Source: an uncultured Bacilli bacterium
Lineage (GTDB): Bacteria > Bacillota_I > Bacilli_A > RF39 > UBA660
NCBI GenBank assembly: GCA_934097255.1
Contig: CAKONT010000016.1
Location: 1 to 12,579, forward strand
Length of the DNA: 12,579 nucleotides
Direction: 5' to 3'
The number at the start of each line of letters is the position of its first letter. The first letter of the stretch is position 1. Below the pieces are notes generated by a model. That model was not told where the DNA came from, searched no databases, and saw only the letters and a list, made by a program, of their open reading frames with translations. This document shows, one piece after another, positions 1 to 6,445 of this stretch. The position numbers and the translations under genes are program-made.

Positions 1-345
1 ATGCAAGATGGTATGATAGATATTAATAATAATAGTGGCAATATCGATGTTGATTTATTTCAACAACAAGTAGCACAGCCTTTTCAAAATTCTTTAAATA
101 CAAAAAATACTATGCCATCATCTCAACCAACTCCAACTGCTGGTCAAGCAATGTCTCCAATAATTGAGCAAGGAAGAGAAAGAGTAGTGCAAAGAACAAT
201 TGTACATGAAGTACCACACGTATGTCCAATAAACACAAGAATAATAAATAATCACGTTTATAAACATACATATACACCAAACTATACATGCACAGAAGAA
301 AATGTTTGTACAAATGTTCAATGTGGATCTTGTTGTAATTATTAA
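1..345 (+). CDS. cotD: CotD-like spore coat protein
   Basis: Probable inner spore coat protein of the CotD family, a structural protein deposited on the forespore by the mother cell. The 114-residue product has a Gln/Asn/Pro-rich first half (residues about 1-60). Its second half has the family character: RTIVHEVPHVCPINTRIINN, then a His/Tyr-rich stretch (HVYKHTYTP) and a Cys-rich tail ending CGSCCNY. CotD of Bacillus is about 75 residues with a similar His-rich middle and CC-x-Y end, so this one carries an N-terminal extension. The window begins exactly on the ATG, so the promoter and ribosome site cannot be seen. The true start could lie upstream, or at the second ATG (position 13). A strong hairpin terminator follows at once, so it is probably monocistronic or last in its operon. 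The family call rests on motif resemblance only. Confidence 0.72.
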   Translation: MQDGMIDINNNSGNIDVDLFQQQVAQPFQNSLNTKNTMPSSQPTPTAGQAMSPIIEQGRERVVQRTIVHEVPHVCPINTRIINNHVYKHTYTPNYTCTEENVCTNVQCGSCCNY

Positions 346-367
346 AAGAACTTCGGTTCTTTTTTTT
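344..367 (+). terminator. UUCG-loop rho-independent terminator after cotD-like gene
   Basis: An 8-bp stem (AAAAGAAC at 344-351 with GTTCTTTT at 356-363) closes a TTCG tetraloop with the stabilising C-G closing pair, and a T run continues to 367. The stem overlaps the stop codon of the coat gene. Confidence 0.88.
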
Positions 368-377
368 ATATTTTAAG

Positions 378-388
378 TATGGTATACT
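378..388 (+). promoter_or_regulatory. Extended -10 promoter of the UDG-like gene
   Basis: TATGGTATACT contains the hexamer TATACT (383-388) preceded by a TGn extended -10 element (380-382). Only T-rich sequence lies at the -35 position. The same 11-mer occurs upstream of the PIN gene at 1061-1071. Confidence 0.6.
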
Positions 389-421
389 AATAATAAAATT
401 AATTGTTTTAAGGTGAATAGA

Positions 422-438
422 TTTGTAATTTTTACAAA
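422..438 (+). promoter_or_regulatory. Small inverted repeat in the UDG leader
   Basis: TTTGTAA and TTACAAA form a perfect 7-bp inverted repeat around a TTT spacer, between the promoter and the GGAGA ribosome site (449-453). It could be an operator or a small leader hairpin. No regulator can be named. Confidence 0.35.
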
Positions 439-461
439 CAAATTAAATGGAGATTTAAAAA

Positions 462-986
462 ATGTTAAAAGAGTTGGCGAAATGTAGGGACTGTCATTTA
501 TTCTTAAATCAATTGCCTTTAATTGATAAAAAAGCGGAATGTGATGTAATGTGGGTAGGATTATCAGCAAAAAAAGTTAAAGATTTAAAGAAAAATTATC
601 CACTTGAAGAAGATACAAATAGTGGCAAAATTATAAAAGAAATAGAAGATGCTCTTCCAAATGTTAAGTACTATAAAACTAATTTAGTTAAATGTTTACC
701 ATTAGATGATAAGGGAAAAATAAGATACCCTAATAATGAAGAAATGAATGCTTGTATTAATAACTTAATGAAAGAAATAGAATATTTGAAACCTAAAATA
801 GTATTTTTATTAGGAAATAATGTTGCTTTTTTTGTCGAAAAGTACATAAGAAAAAATAATATAAATTTAAATATAAATTTTAAAAAAATTGAACATCCTT
901 CTTATATATATATTTATAAAAGAAAGAATAAACAAAATTATATAAACAAGTTAATAAATGATATAAATGATATATTAAGAAAATAA
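462..986 (+). CDS. Uracil-DNA glycosylase superfamily protein, Fe-S type
   Basis: Probable member of the Fe-S-containing uracil-DNA glycosylase superfamily (family 4/5-like), which removes uracil or other damaged bases from DNA. Four cysteines sit in the spacing expected for the cluster: Cys8 and Cys11 (CRDC), Cys78 (NLVKCLP) and Cys98 (EEMNACINNL). The hydrophobic strand PKIVFLLGNNVA (111-122) and the motif HPSY (145-148) match the later conserved blocks. The first catalytic block, usually GEAPG-x-x-E-D, is degenerate here (WVGLSAKK, 31-38), so glycosylase activity on uracil is uncertain. At 174 residues it is slightly shorter than usual (about 190-220). The start is supported by GGAGA eight bases upstream. 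It has its own promoter and terminator, so it is a single-gene unit. A non-catalytic or altered-specificity relative is possible. The suf operon in the window could supply its cluster. Confidence 0.75.
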   Translation: MLKELAKCRDCHLFLNQLPLIDKKAECDVMWVGLSAKKVKDLKKNYPLEEDTNSGKIIKEIEDALPNVKYYKTNLVKCLPLDDKGKIRYPNNEEMNACINNLMKEIEYLKPKIVFLLGNNVAFFVEKYIRKNNINLNINFKKIEHPSYIYIYKRKNKQNYINKLINDINDILRK

Positions 987-1005
987 ATATCTCAAAATTT
1001 GTTGT

Positions 1006-1040
1006 AATTATAAAAAAGAACTTCTGTTCTTTTTATAATT
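1006..1040 (+). terminator. Terminator after UDG-like gene
   Basis: Long hairpin: GAAC (1018-1021), loop TTCT, GTTC (1026-1029), extended outward through A/T pairs to AATTAT (1006-1011) and ATAATT (1035-1040), with one unpaired A on the left arm. The core resembles the terminator at 344-363 with TTCT replacing TTCG. Confidence 0.8.
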
Positions 1041-1060
1041 TTATGAAATTTATTAATATA

Positions 1061-1071
1061 TATGGTATACT
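1061..1071 (+). promoter_or_regulatory. Extended -10 promoter of the PIN-ASCH-patatin operon
   Basis: TATGGTATACT, identical to the 11-mer at 378-388. It holds TATACT (1066-1071) with an upstream TGn (1063-1065). A weak TTATGA lies at 1041-1046 (19-bp spacer). It is 35 bp before the PIN start and is the only clear promoter seen before the three-gene run. Confidence 0.6.
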
Positions 1072-1105
1072 TAATAAAAGAATTGATTAATTAAGAGGTA
1101 TGATT

Positions 1106-2089
1106 ATGTATAAAATTTTTATTGACACAAATATTTTTTTGGATTTTTATCGTATTAATAGTAAAGATAATATAAATTTAATTTTAAAAGAAATAAAAAA
1201 GAATAAAAATTATTTTATAAATACGGAACAATCTAAAGATGAATTTATGAGAAATAGAGAAAGAACGATTAAAGAGTTTATAGATAAGTTAAAAAGTCAA
1301 AATTATTCAGTGTTTAATAATAATTTTATATCAACTCTTTCAGATTATGAAAAGTATGAAAATGCTATAAAAAATGCTAATAATTATACTACAATTATGG
1401 TTAATAATTGTAATAAATTAAAAGATAATATAAGTGAAGATCCTATTTGTCAAGTTTTTTTGGAGTTATATGATAACGAAAATTATTTTAAAAGAAACGA
1501 TGATATAATGAAAAAAGCAATATATAGAAAATATGCTGGTAATCCACCTACAAGTAACAAAACAACTTGTTGTGATGAAATTATATGGGAAACTTTACTT
1601 GATAATTGTTGTGATGATTTAGTTATTGTAAGTAAGGATGAAACTTGGTTTTCGTCTTTCCATTTTTTAAAAAATGAATATAAGAAAAGAACAAATAAAG
1701 ATTTAATTGTTGTTCAAACATTGTCAGAAGCAATTGCAATAAATGGTGTTTCATCTTTAGAATTACAAAATATTGAAAATGATATTATTGTTTACGATGA
1801 TATTGATAAATATGGATATTTACCTGAAAATTCTAATTGGACTAGCATTGTTTATTATGCTATTTTCTCTTTAGGTGGGGAAGCATCTTTAAAAGATATT
1901 TATAAGGAAGCAATTGATATTGTAAATAAAAAATATCCTGAAAAAATAAAAAATGCTGCAAAGGAGGCAACTATTAGAGGGATACTTCAAAGATATTCTG
2001 ATGAAGCGCATAGTAAATATATCCTTTTTAGAAAAATAGAAAAAGGAAAATGGGGCATTGTTTCTAATTTAAAAAGTATGACCAATTAA
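1106..2089 (+). CDS. PIN-domain nuclease (DUF4935-like) with C-terminal winged-helix-like domain
   Basis: Probable metal-dependent ribonuclease of the PIN superfamily. The N-terminal motif FIDTNIFLDFYR supplies the first acidic residue. A later block, CCDEIIWETLL followed by DLVIVSKDETWF, gives the further acidic positions and resembles the DUF4935 branch, where a similar G/C-D-x-x-x-W-E pattern occurs. Between them is a long helical insert. The last roughly 85 residues (from NWTSIVYYAIFSLGGEASLK) contain EATIRGILQRYSDEAHSKYI and FRKIEKGKWGI, the pattern of HARE-HTH/Mrr-N-like winged helices that may read DNA. The first ATG (1100) is only one or two bases from GAGG; the ATG at 1106 is seven bases away and is preferred, giving 327 residues. 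ASCH starts 34 bp downstream with no terminator between, so they are likely co-transcribed. Whether it acts in RNA decay, toxin-like killing or defence is not shown by sequence. Confidence 0.72.
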   Translation: MYKIFIDTNIFLDFYRINSKDNINLILKEIKKNKNYFINTEQSKDEFMRNRERTIKEFIDKLKSQNYSVFNNNFISTLSDYEKYENAIKNANNYTTIMVNNCNKLKDNISEDPICQVFLELYDNENYFKRNDDIMKKAIYRKYAGNPPTSNKTTCCDEIIWETLLDNCCDDLVIVSKDETWFSSFHFLKNEYKKRTNKDLIVVQTLSEAIAINGVSSLELQNIENDIIVYDDIDKYGYLPENSNWTSIVYYAIFSLGGEASLKDIYKEAIDIVNKKYPEKIKNAAKEATIRGILQRYSDEAHSKYILFRKIEKGKWGIVSNLKSMTN

Positions 2090-2123
2090 AAATATTAAGA
2101 TAGTTTGAAAGGAAATAAAAAAT

Positions 2124-2525
2124 ATGAAAGCATTAACAATTAAAGAGCCATGGGCAACACTTATTATTGAAGGTTATAAAGAGTACGAATTTAGAGGTTG
2201 GAAAACTAATTATCGTGGAAAAATTTTAATTCATGCTGGAAAAACTTTAGAAAAAGATATGCTAGATCGTTTTAAGGACTATAATCTTTCTTATAGTTGT
2301 GGTAGCATAATTGGGGAAGCAATTCTTACGGACTGCATTTTAGTCACAAAAGAATTTAACCAAGAATTACAAGAATTAAATAGAGTTGTTTATGGTAGAA
2401 GTAATCACGTTGAAAAATATGCTTGGAAATTAGAAAACATAAAAAAATATGATGAGCCAATACCTGCTATTGGAAAGCTTAGTTTATGGAATTATGACGA
2501 TAAAAAGGGAAGTGATATGAGTTGA
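2124..2525 (+). CDS. ASCH domain protein
   Basis: Small single-domain protein of the ASCH superfamily (PUA-like beta barrel), which binds RNA or nucleotides; some members are ribonucleases or N4-acetylcytidine amidohydrolases. Hallmarks are an N-terminal TIKEPWATLIIEGYKEYEFR (residues 5-24, matching the P-W-A-x-x-I-x-x-G-x-K-x-x-E-x-R family pattern) followed by GW, then RGKILIHAG and the late strand AIGKLSLW. At 133 residues it is of usual length. An AAAGGAA-like ribosome site precedes the ATG by about 11 bases. The gene ends in TGA (2523-2525), and this base set overlaps the TTG start of the patatin gene by four bases, a strong sign of translational coupling. The substrate cannot be read from sequence. 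Confidence 0.85.
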   Translation: MKALTIKEPWATLIIEGYKEYEFRGWKTNYRGKILIHAGKTLEKDMLDRFKDYNLSYSCGSIIGEAILTDCILVTKEFNQELQELNRVVYGRSNHVEKYAWKLENIKKYDEPIPAIGKLSLWNYDDKKGSDMS

Positions 2526-3790
2526 AAAGAGCACTTGTTTTAGGTGGAGGAGGATCTAAAGGGTCATATGAATTAGGTGTTTGGAAAGCACTTAGAAGAT
2601 TAAATATGAAATTTGATATTGTAACTGGTTCTTCAATCGGTTCTATTAATGCAGCACTTTATGCGTGTGGTGAGTATAGACTTGCTAAAAAATTATGGCT
2701 TACAGTTTCGACATCTGATCTTTTTTCTTGTGAATTAGGAGAAAACATGAGTTTTAATGATTATAAAAATGTTTTTAAACAAATGATTGAAGATGGTGGA
2801 ATCTCTTTTTCTAAGGCGGAAGATTTTTTAAGAAAATTTATAGATGAAGAAAAATTAAGAAAGTCAAAAGTTGATTATGGACTTGTAACAGTATCTTTAA
2901 AAACTAAAAAACCGAAAATGTTAACGAAAGAACAGATTCCGGTTGGTAAACTAATCGATTATATTTCAGCGTCTAGTACGTGTTATCCTTTTGTATCAAA
3001 AAAAGAAATAGATGACGATTATTTTATTGATGGCGGATTTTATGACAATATTCCAATATCTCTTGCAATTTCAATGGGAGCAACGGAAGTTGTGGCTGTT
3101 AATTTATCTGCTTTTTCGCTTGTAAAAAAAGTTAATAATCCAAATGTTAAAATTGATATGATAAAGTTTAATGATCCCATCAAGTTTACATTAAAATTTG
3201 ATGCAAAAACAGCTAAAAGAAACATAAAATATGGTTACAATGATACAATGAAACATTTTAAAAAATTAGATGGAAATAATTATACTTTTAAAAAAGGACA
3301 ACTGCAAAAAAACTATATGAAAGTTGAAAAAAAATATAAAAATATAATTAACGAGTTATTGCTAGAGCCTTATAACAAAACAAGTGTCAAGTTTACAAGT
3401 ATTTTTAATATTGGAAAACTTAATAGAATTTTAACTAAAATAAAAAGCGATGAGTCAATAGAAAATGAAGTAAATGTTGCCATTGAATATTTAGGAAAAT
3501 TGTTTAGCATTGACGATACAAATATTTATAGTATAAACAAATTTAATAATCTTTTATTAAAAAGTGTTAAAGAGCTTAGTTATATTAAAGTAAATAAAAA
3601 ATTAAAAGATAAGTTTTTAGTTAGTTATATTTATAATTTATGTAATAGTGATAAAGATAAAAAGAAAATAGCTAAAGAAATATATAATGTCGCTGTTATT
3701 TTCCCAAAAGAATTTCTTGCAGCGATGTATTTAGTAACGATAACAAGAAAAAATAAATTTCTTTTTTATCTTTATAATTTAGATAGTTAA
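2522..3790 (+). CDS. Patatin-like phospholipase
   Basis: Probable Ser-Asp dyad acyl hydrolase acting on membrane phospholipids. The oxyanion-hole glycine run is LGGGGSKG (7-14), the nucleophile elbow is GSSIG (36-40, Ser38) and the catalytic Asp lies in DGG (170-172). All active-site elements are present. Residues about 1-200 form the patatin core; the remaining 220 or so are Lys/Asn-rich and appear helical, a long C-terminal extension I do not recognise. The start is TTG at 2522, preceded by AAGGGAAG about ten bases upstream and overlapping the ASCH stop (TTGA). No in-frame ATG gives a complete glycine loop, which supports the TTG. No clear terminator follows, so transcription may run on into rpoZ. 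Patatins act as phospholipase effectors in some anti-phage systems, but many bacterial ones are housekeeping. The operon context does not decide between these. Confidence 0.88.
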   Translation: MKRALVLGGGGSKGSYELGVWKALRRLNMKFDIVTGSSIGSINAALYACGEYRLAKKLWLTVSTSDLFSCELGENMSFNDYKNVFKQMIEDGGISFSKAEDFLRKFIDEEKLRKSKVDYGLVTVSLKTKKPKMLTKEQIPVGKLIDYISASSTCYPFVSKKEIDDDYFIDGGFYDNIPISLAISMGATEVVAVNLSAFSLVKKVNNPNVKIDMIKFNDPIKFTLKFDAKTAKRNIKYGYNDTMKHFKKLDGNNYTFKKGQLQKNYMKVEKKYKNIINELLLEPYNKTSVKFTSIFNIGKLNRILTKIKSDESIENEVNVAIEYLGKLFSIDDTNIYSINKFNNLLLKSVKELSYIKVNKKLKDKFLVSYIYNLCNSDKDKKKIAKEIYNVAVIFPKEFLAAMYLVTITRKNKFLFYLYNLDS

Positions 3791-3827
3791 GATGAGTTTA
3801 ATAAATTGTCTAATTATGTCAAATCAA

Positions 3828-3856
3828 TTGTAATAAAAATAAATTTGAAGTATATT
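3828..3856 (+). promoter_or_regulatory. Possible rpoZ promoter
   Basis: TTGTAA (3828-3833) and TATATT (3851-3856) are separated by 17 bp. The predicted transcript would start close to the GGGAG ribosome site at 3864-3868, giving a very short leader. A weak call in such AT-rich sequence. Confidence 0.4.
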
Positions 3857-3868
3857 AATTATAGGGAG

Positions 3869-3914
3869 TGTGATACAAAATGATATATCCATGTGATACA
3901 AAATGATATATCCA
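3869..3914 (+). repeat. 23-bp perfect tandem duplication across the rpoZ start
   Basis: Two identical, adjacent 23-bp units (3869-3891 and 3892-3914), each beginning TGTGATACAAAATG and ending TATATCCA. Each contains an ATG with the first three downstream codons of rpoZ. Only the upstream copy lies next to the GGGAG ribosome site at 3864-3868. Confidence 0.97.
3880..3906 (+). CDS. Upstream minicistron MIYPCDTK coupled to rpoZ
   Basis: Eight-codon frame starting at the first ATG of the duplicated unit, reading MIYPCDTK and stopping at TGA (3904-3906). The ATG of rpoZ (3903) overlaps that stop as ATGA, the classical arrangement for re-initiation. GGGAG lies 11 bases before this ATG, so ribosomes should enter here rather than directly at rpoZ. 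It is most simply a by-product of the 23-bp duplication. Whether the peptide matters is unknown. Confidence 0.5.
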   Translation: MIYPCDTK

Positions 3915-4097
3915 TCAATTGATAAGTTACTTAATCTTGTCGATTCAAAATATCGCCTAGTTCATATAGCAGCTAGAAGAAGTCACGAAATTTCTTTAAA
4001 AAATAATCTTCAAAAACCTAGTAATGAATATATTGCGAAAAAAAATATTGGAAGAGCATTGGAAGAAATTTCTGAAGGATTAATTATTATAAAATAA
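3903..4097 (+). CDS. rpoZ: DNA-directed RNA polymerase omega subunit
   Basis: Omega subunit of RNA polymerase, which helps the beta-prime subunit fold and assemble. The 64 residues show the family pattern: start MIYPSIDKLLNLVDSKYRLV, then HIAARRSHEI (the A-x-R-A/R box), the NIGRALEEISEG block and a short hydrophobic tail. Length matches Firmicute omega (about 65-70). In many Firmicutes rpoZ follows gmk; here it stands between the patatin gene and a convergent membrane protein gene. Its start region is duplicated, so the start codon itself lacks a good ribosome site (only CATGTGATACAAA lies before it), and translation probably depends on coupling from the upstream ATG. Confidence 0.93.
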   Translation: MIYPSIDKLLNLVDSKYRLVHIAARRSHEISLKNNLQKPSNEYIAKKNIGRALEEISEGLIIIK

Positions 4098-4131
4098 AAA
4101 AATAATTCCTATTTTTAGGAATTATTTTTTT
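4096..4131. terminator. Bidirectional terminator between rpoZ and DUF4282-like gene
   Basis: A 16-bp perfect stem (4096-4111 with 4116-4131) closes a TTTT loop. The arms are A-rich then T-rich, so the hairpin works in both directions and ends both convergent genes. Confidence 0.9.
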
Positions 4132-4137
4132 ACATTA

Positions 4138-4566
4138 TTATTTTTCTTCTTTAACTTTTTCCTTTTTATTATTAGCGTTTGCAAGTATATTTGTGTTTTT
4201 CCAAATCATAATCTTTAATAACGCACTTTCATAAACGATTCTTATTAAAACAGGTCCCATAATTAGAGTAAGTAAGAAACTAATAAAACTTGTTCTAATT
4301 AATGCGAATGAACTTAACACAACTAAAAGTGTACAAACTAAGTAACATACTTTTAAGATTGGTTCAATAAGCATTATTTTAAAACTTAAAAAGTCTTTTA
4401 AAGTTTTAAGTTTACCTTCAACTTTAGTGTCTTTTTTAACAAAAAATAGATAAATTAAAATACCTCCAACTAAAGCAATAATAACAGATAAAATTACCCA
4501 AATAATACTACCTAAACCTAAACTAGCACTTTCAAAAGAACTCGTGTAACCATAATCGTTATACAT
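4138..4566 (-). CDS. DUF4282-like small membrane protein
   Basis: Predicted integral membrane protein of 142 residues. Hydrophobic segments are at about 18-42, 70-90 and 94-113. The tail is charged and Lys/Glu-rich, and probably cytoplasmic. The region DFLSFKIMLIEPILKVCYLV through MGPVLIRIVYESALLKIMIW resembles the DUF4282 pattern (F-S-F, two helices, G-P-x-x-x-R-x-x-x-E). The extra N-terminal helix with a short Tyr/Ser-rich leader is not part of that core. No enzymatic motif is visible and the function is unknown. The ribosome site GAGAGGAGTG precedes the start. It is divergent from recX and convergent with rpoZ, hence a single-gene unit. Confidence 0.6.
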   Translation of the reverse strand: MYNDYGYTSSFESASLGLGSIIWVILSVIIALVGGILIYLFFVKKDTKVEGKLKTLKDFLSFKIMLIEPILKVCYLVCTLLVVLSSFALIRTSFISFLLTLIMGPVLIRIVYESALLKIMIWKNTNILANANNKKEKVKEEK

Positions 4567-4590
4567 TTTTTTTCACTCCTCTCTAAATAT

Positions 4591-4643
4591 ATATTATCAT
4601 AAACAATATATTTTGACAATTTATTTTTAGTTGATGTTATAAT
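4591..4643. promoter_or_regulatory. Back-to-back promoters of the DUF4282-like gene and recX
   Basis: On the + strand TTGACA (4613-4618) is followed by TGT-TATAAT (extended -10, hexamer 4638-4643, 19-bp spacer) toward recX. On the - strand TTGTCA (complement of 4614-4619) is followed after 17 bp by TAATAT (complement of 4591-4596). The two -35 elements overlap almost completely, so polymerase binding at one should exclude the other. Confidence 0.6.
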
Positions 4644-4666
4644 AATAAAAAAAAGAGGTATTTTAG

Positions 4667-5401
4667 ATGAAAATAGATAAATATAAGTACTTAGGAAATA
4701 GTAAATATAAATTGTTAATTGATGATATGGAATACATTTTATACGAAGATATTATAATTAACAACAACTTGTTATCAAAAAAAAATATTACTAAAGAAGA
4801 GTTAGATAATATTTTAAAAGATAATTCTTTTTATGATGGGTATTATATGGCAATATCAAATTTAAAAAGGAAAATGCGTAGTAAAAAAGAGTTATTTATA
4901 TATTTAGAAAAACAAGAAATAGAAAAAAGTTATATAAATAAAATAGTTGATAAATTGGAACATGAGGGATATATAAACGATGAAGTATTTTGTAAAAGTT
5001 ATATAAATGATGCTATATTATTGACTGATAATGGGCCTTTAAAATTAAAAAAAGATCTTGAAAAATTAGGTATAGAAGAAACTATAATTGATAATAATTT
5101 ATTAAAATTTTCTAAAGAAAAAATAAAAGAAAAGATAAAAAAAATAGGGGATAAAGAGTTAAGACTAAATAAAAAGTATTCTTCTTGTGAAATTAGACAA
5201 AAAATTAAAAATAAGTTGATATTAAAGGGATATTATATGGAAGATATTTTAGATTATTTAGAAGATATAACTTTTGATGATGCTAAAATAAAAGATGAAA
5301 CAAAAAAGAAAATATATGACAAACTTTCTAAAAAATATAGTGGTCAAGAATTAGAGTTTAAGGTAAAACAAAAACTTTATTCAAAAGGATTTAGAGATTA
5401 A
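4667..5401 (+). CDS. recX: Regulatory protein RecX
   Basis: RecX binds RecA filaments and limits recombination and SOS activity. The 244-residue protein starts with a short beta-rich part (about 1-45), then the RecX three-helix repeats: YYMAISNLKRKMRSKKEL, then LEKQEIEKSYINKIVDKLEH and EGYINDEVFCKSYINDA, then further repeats ending KQKLYSKGF. The length fits Firmicute RecX (about 210-270) rather than the shorter proteobacterial form. GAGG lies upstream of the ATG. In many bacteria recX sits by recA; here recA is not in the window. The stop lies within a terminator hairpin shared with prsA. No LexA box was recognised in the promoter. Confidence 0.9.
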   Translation: MKIDKYKYLGNSKYKLLIDDMEYILYEDIIINNNLLSKKNITKEELDNILKDNSFYDGYYMAISNLKRKMRSKKELFIYLEKQEIEKSYINKIVDKLEHEGYINDEVFCKSYINDAILLTDNGPLKLKKDLEKLGIEETIIDNNLLKFSKEKIKEKIKKIGDKELRLNKKYSSCEIRQKIKNKLILKGYYMEDILDYLEDITFDDAKIKDETKKKIYDKLSKKYSGQELEFKVKQKLYSKGFRD

Positions 5402-5426
5402 AAAAAGAAACGAGAGTTTCTTTTTT
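5401..5426. terminator. Bidirectional terminator overlapping recX and prsA stops
   Basis: An 11-bp perfect stem (AAAAAAGAAAC at 5401-5411 with GTTTCTTTTTT at 5416-5426) closes a GAGA loop. It overlaps the last base of the recX stop and the stop of the opposite-strand gene (5425-5427). Confidence 0.92.
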
Positions 5427-6411
5427 AGTTTGTTTTAGGTGTTTTTAAATTGTCCATATAACTATCATATTGTTTTTTTAAATTACTATCAGTAATTTTA
5501 AGTTTATTATCATTTCTTATTTCTTCAAGCATTGTATAGTAAAGAGTTGAGTCATCACTTAGTTTTTGTTCTGCTAATTTTTCTAATATGCCATCTTTTA
5601 CTTTACTTAATTTTGGTTTTTCCTTTTCATCAGTTTTTAAAATAATATGATAACCAAAAGAAGATTTAACAGGAGTTTTAGTATATTCTCCTTTTTTTAA
5701 AGCAAAAGCAACTTTTTCAAAGTTTTCATCCATTTCTCCAGTTGAAAACCAACCAAGATCCCCTCCATCTTTACTATTGGTATCGTCATCAGAATTTTCT
5801 TTAGCAAGTTTATCAAAACTTACGCCATTGTTTAATTTTTCTATAATACTATTTGCTTTATCAAGTGCCTCTTTTTCTTTAGCTTCTTTTTCCTCAGAAG
5901 TCATACCATCTAAAACTTCTGGGCTAATTAAAATATGTTTTGCACTAATATCACCATGTATATTATTGTCATAATATTCTTTTATTTCACTATCACTAAT
6001 ATTTTTCTTTATATAATCTTTAACAGCAAGATTTCTTCGATAAGATAATTTTAAATATTCTTCAAATGATTCTTGATCTTGAAAACCATAGTAGCTAAGT
6101 AAATATGAAAGTGATACACCATATTGTTCTGCATTTTTAGTATATTGTTCTACTTGACCTTTTACGTATTCTTTTTCTTCATCAGTTTCTTTATACATGT
6201 CATTTAGAATTATTTTATCAATCATGTCAACAATTATGTTTTTTCCATAAGTGTTTTTTAATTCTTCATATAGTTCATTTGCAGAAATACCTTTATCTTT
6301 ATTTAATGTTACGACAGCTTCTTCACCATTTTTTAGTGTTGGTATTTTGCCACAACCTGCTAAAGGAATAATTACAAGTGGTAAAATTAATAGTTTTGTT
6401 ATTTTTTTCAT
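5425..6411 (-). CDS. prsA: PrsA-type foldase lipoprotein (parvulin PPIase)
   Basis: Extracytoplasmic lipoprotein that helps secreted proteins fold after export, with peptidyl-prolyl isomerase activity. The signal peptide is MKKITKLLILPLVIIPLAGC with lipobox LAGC, so lipidation at Cys20 is expected. Residues 25-150 form the N-terminal chaperone half. The parvulin domain spans about 154-261, with the markers KHIL, FDKLAKENSDD, GGDLGWFSTGEM, FALKKGE and SFGYHIIL. The C-terminal 65 residues complete the PrsA/SurA-like helical domain. The 328-residue length is slightly above the usual 280-300. The ribosome site is AAAGGAGGA. It is transcribed alone from its own promoter and ends in the hairpin shared with recX. 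Clients cannot be told from the sequence. Confidence 0.92.
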   Translation of the reverse strand: MKKITKLLILPLVIIPLAGCGKIPTLKNGEEAVVTLNKDKGISANELYEELKNTYGKNIIVDMIDKIILNDMYKETDEEKEYVKGQVEQYTKNAEQYGVSLSYLLSYYGFQDQESFEEYLKLSYRRNLAVKDYIKKNISDSEIKEYYDNNIHGDISAKHILISPEVLDGMTSEEKEAKEKEALDKANSIIEKLNNGVSFDKLAKENSDDDTNSKDGGDLGWFSTGEMDENFEKVAFALKKGEYTKTPVKSSFGYHIILKTDEKEKPKLSKVKDGILEKLAEQKLSDDSTLYYTMLEEIRNDNKLKITDSNLKKQYDSYMDNLKTPKTN

Positions 6412-6445
6412 AAATAAATATCCTCCTTTAAAAAACTATACTTCT

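Noticed and set aside
110..321. Two - strand open frames across the coat gene
   Set aside because: Shadow frames opposite cotD; low-complexity Tyr/Leu/Phe products, no ribosome site.
373..570. - strand frame over the UDG leader
   Set aside because: Overlaps the promoter and start of a supported gene; no motif or ribosome site.
3040..3225. - strand frame within patatin
   Set aside because: Antisense to the conserved DGG region; no independent evidence.
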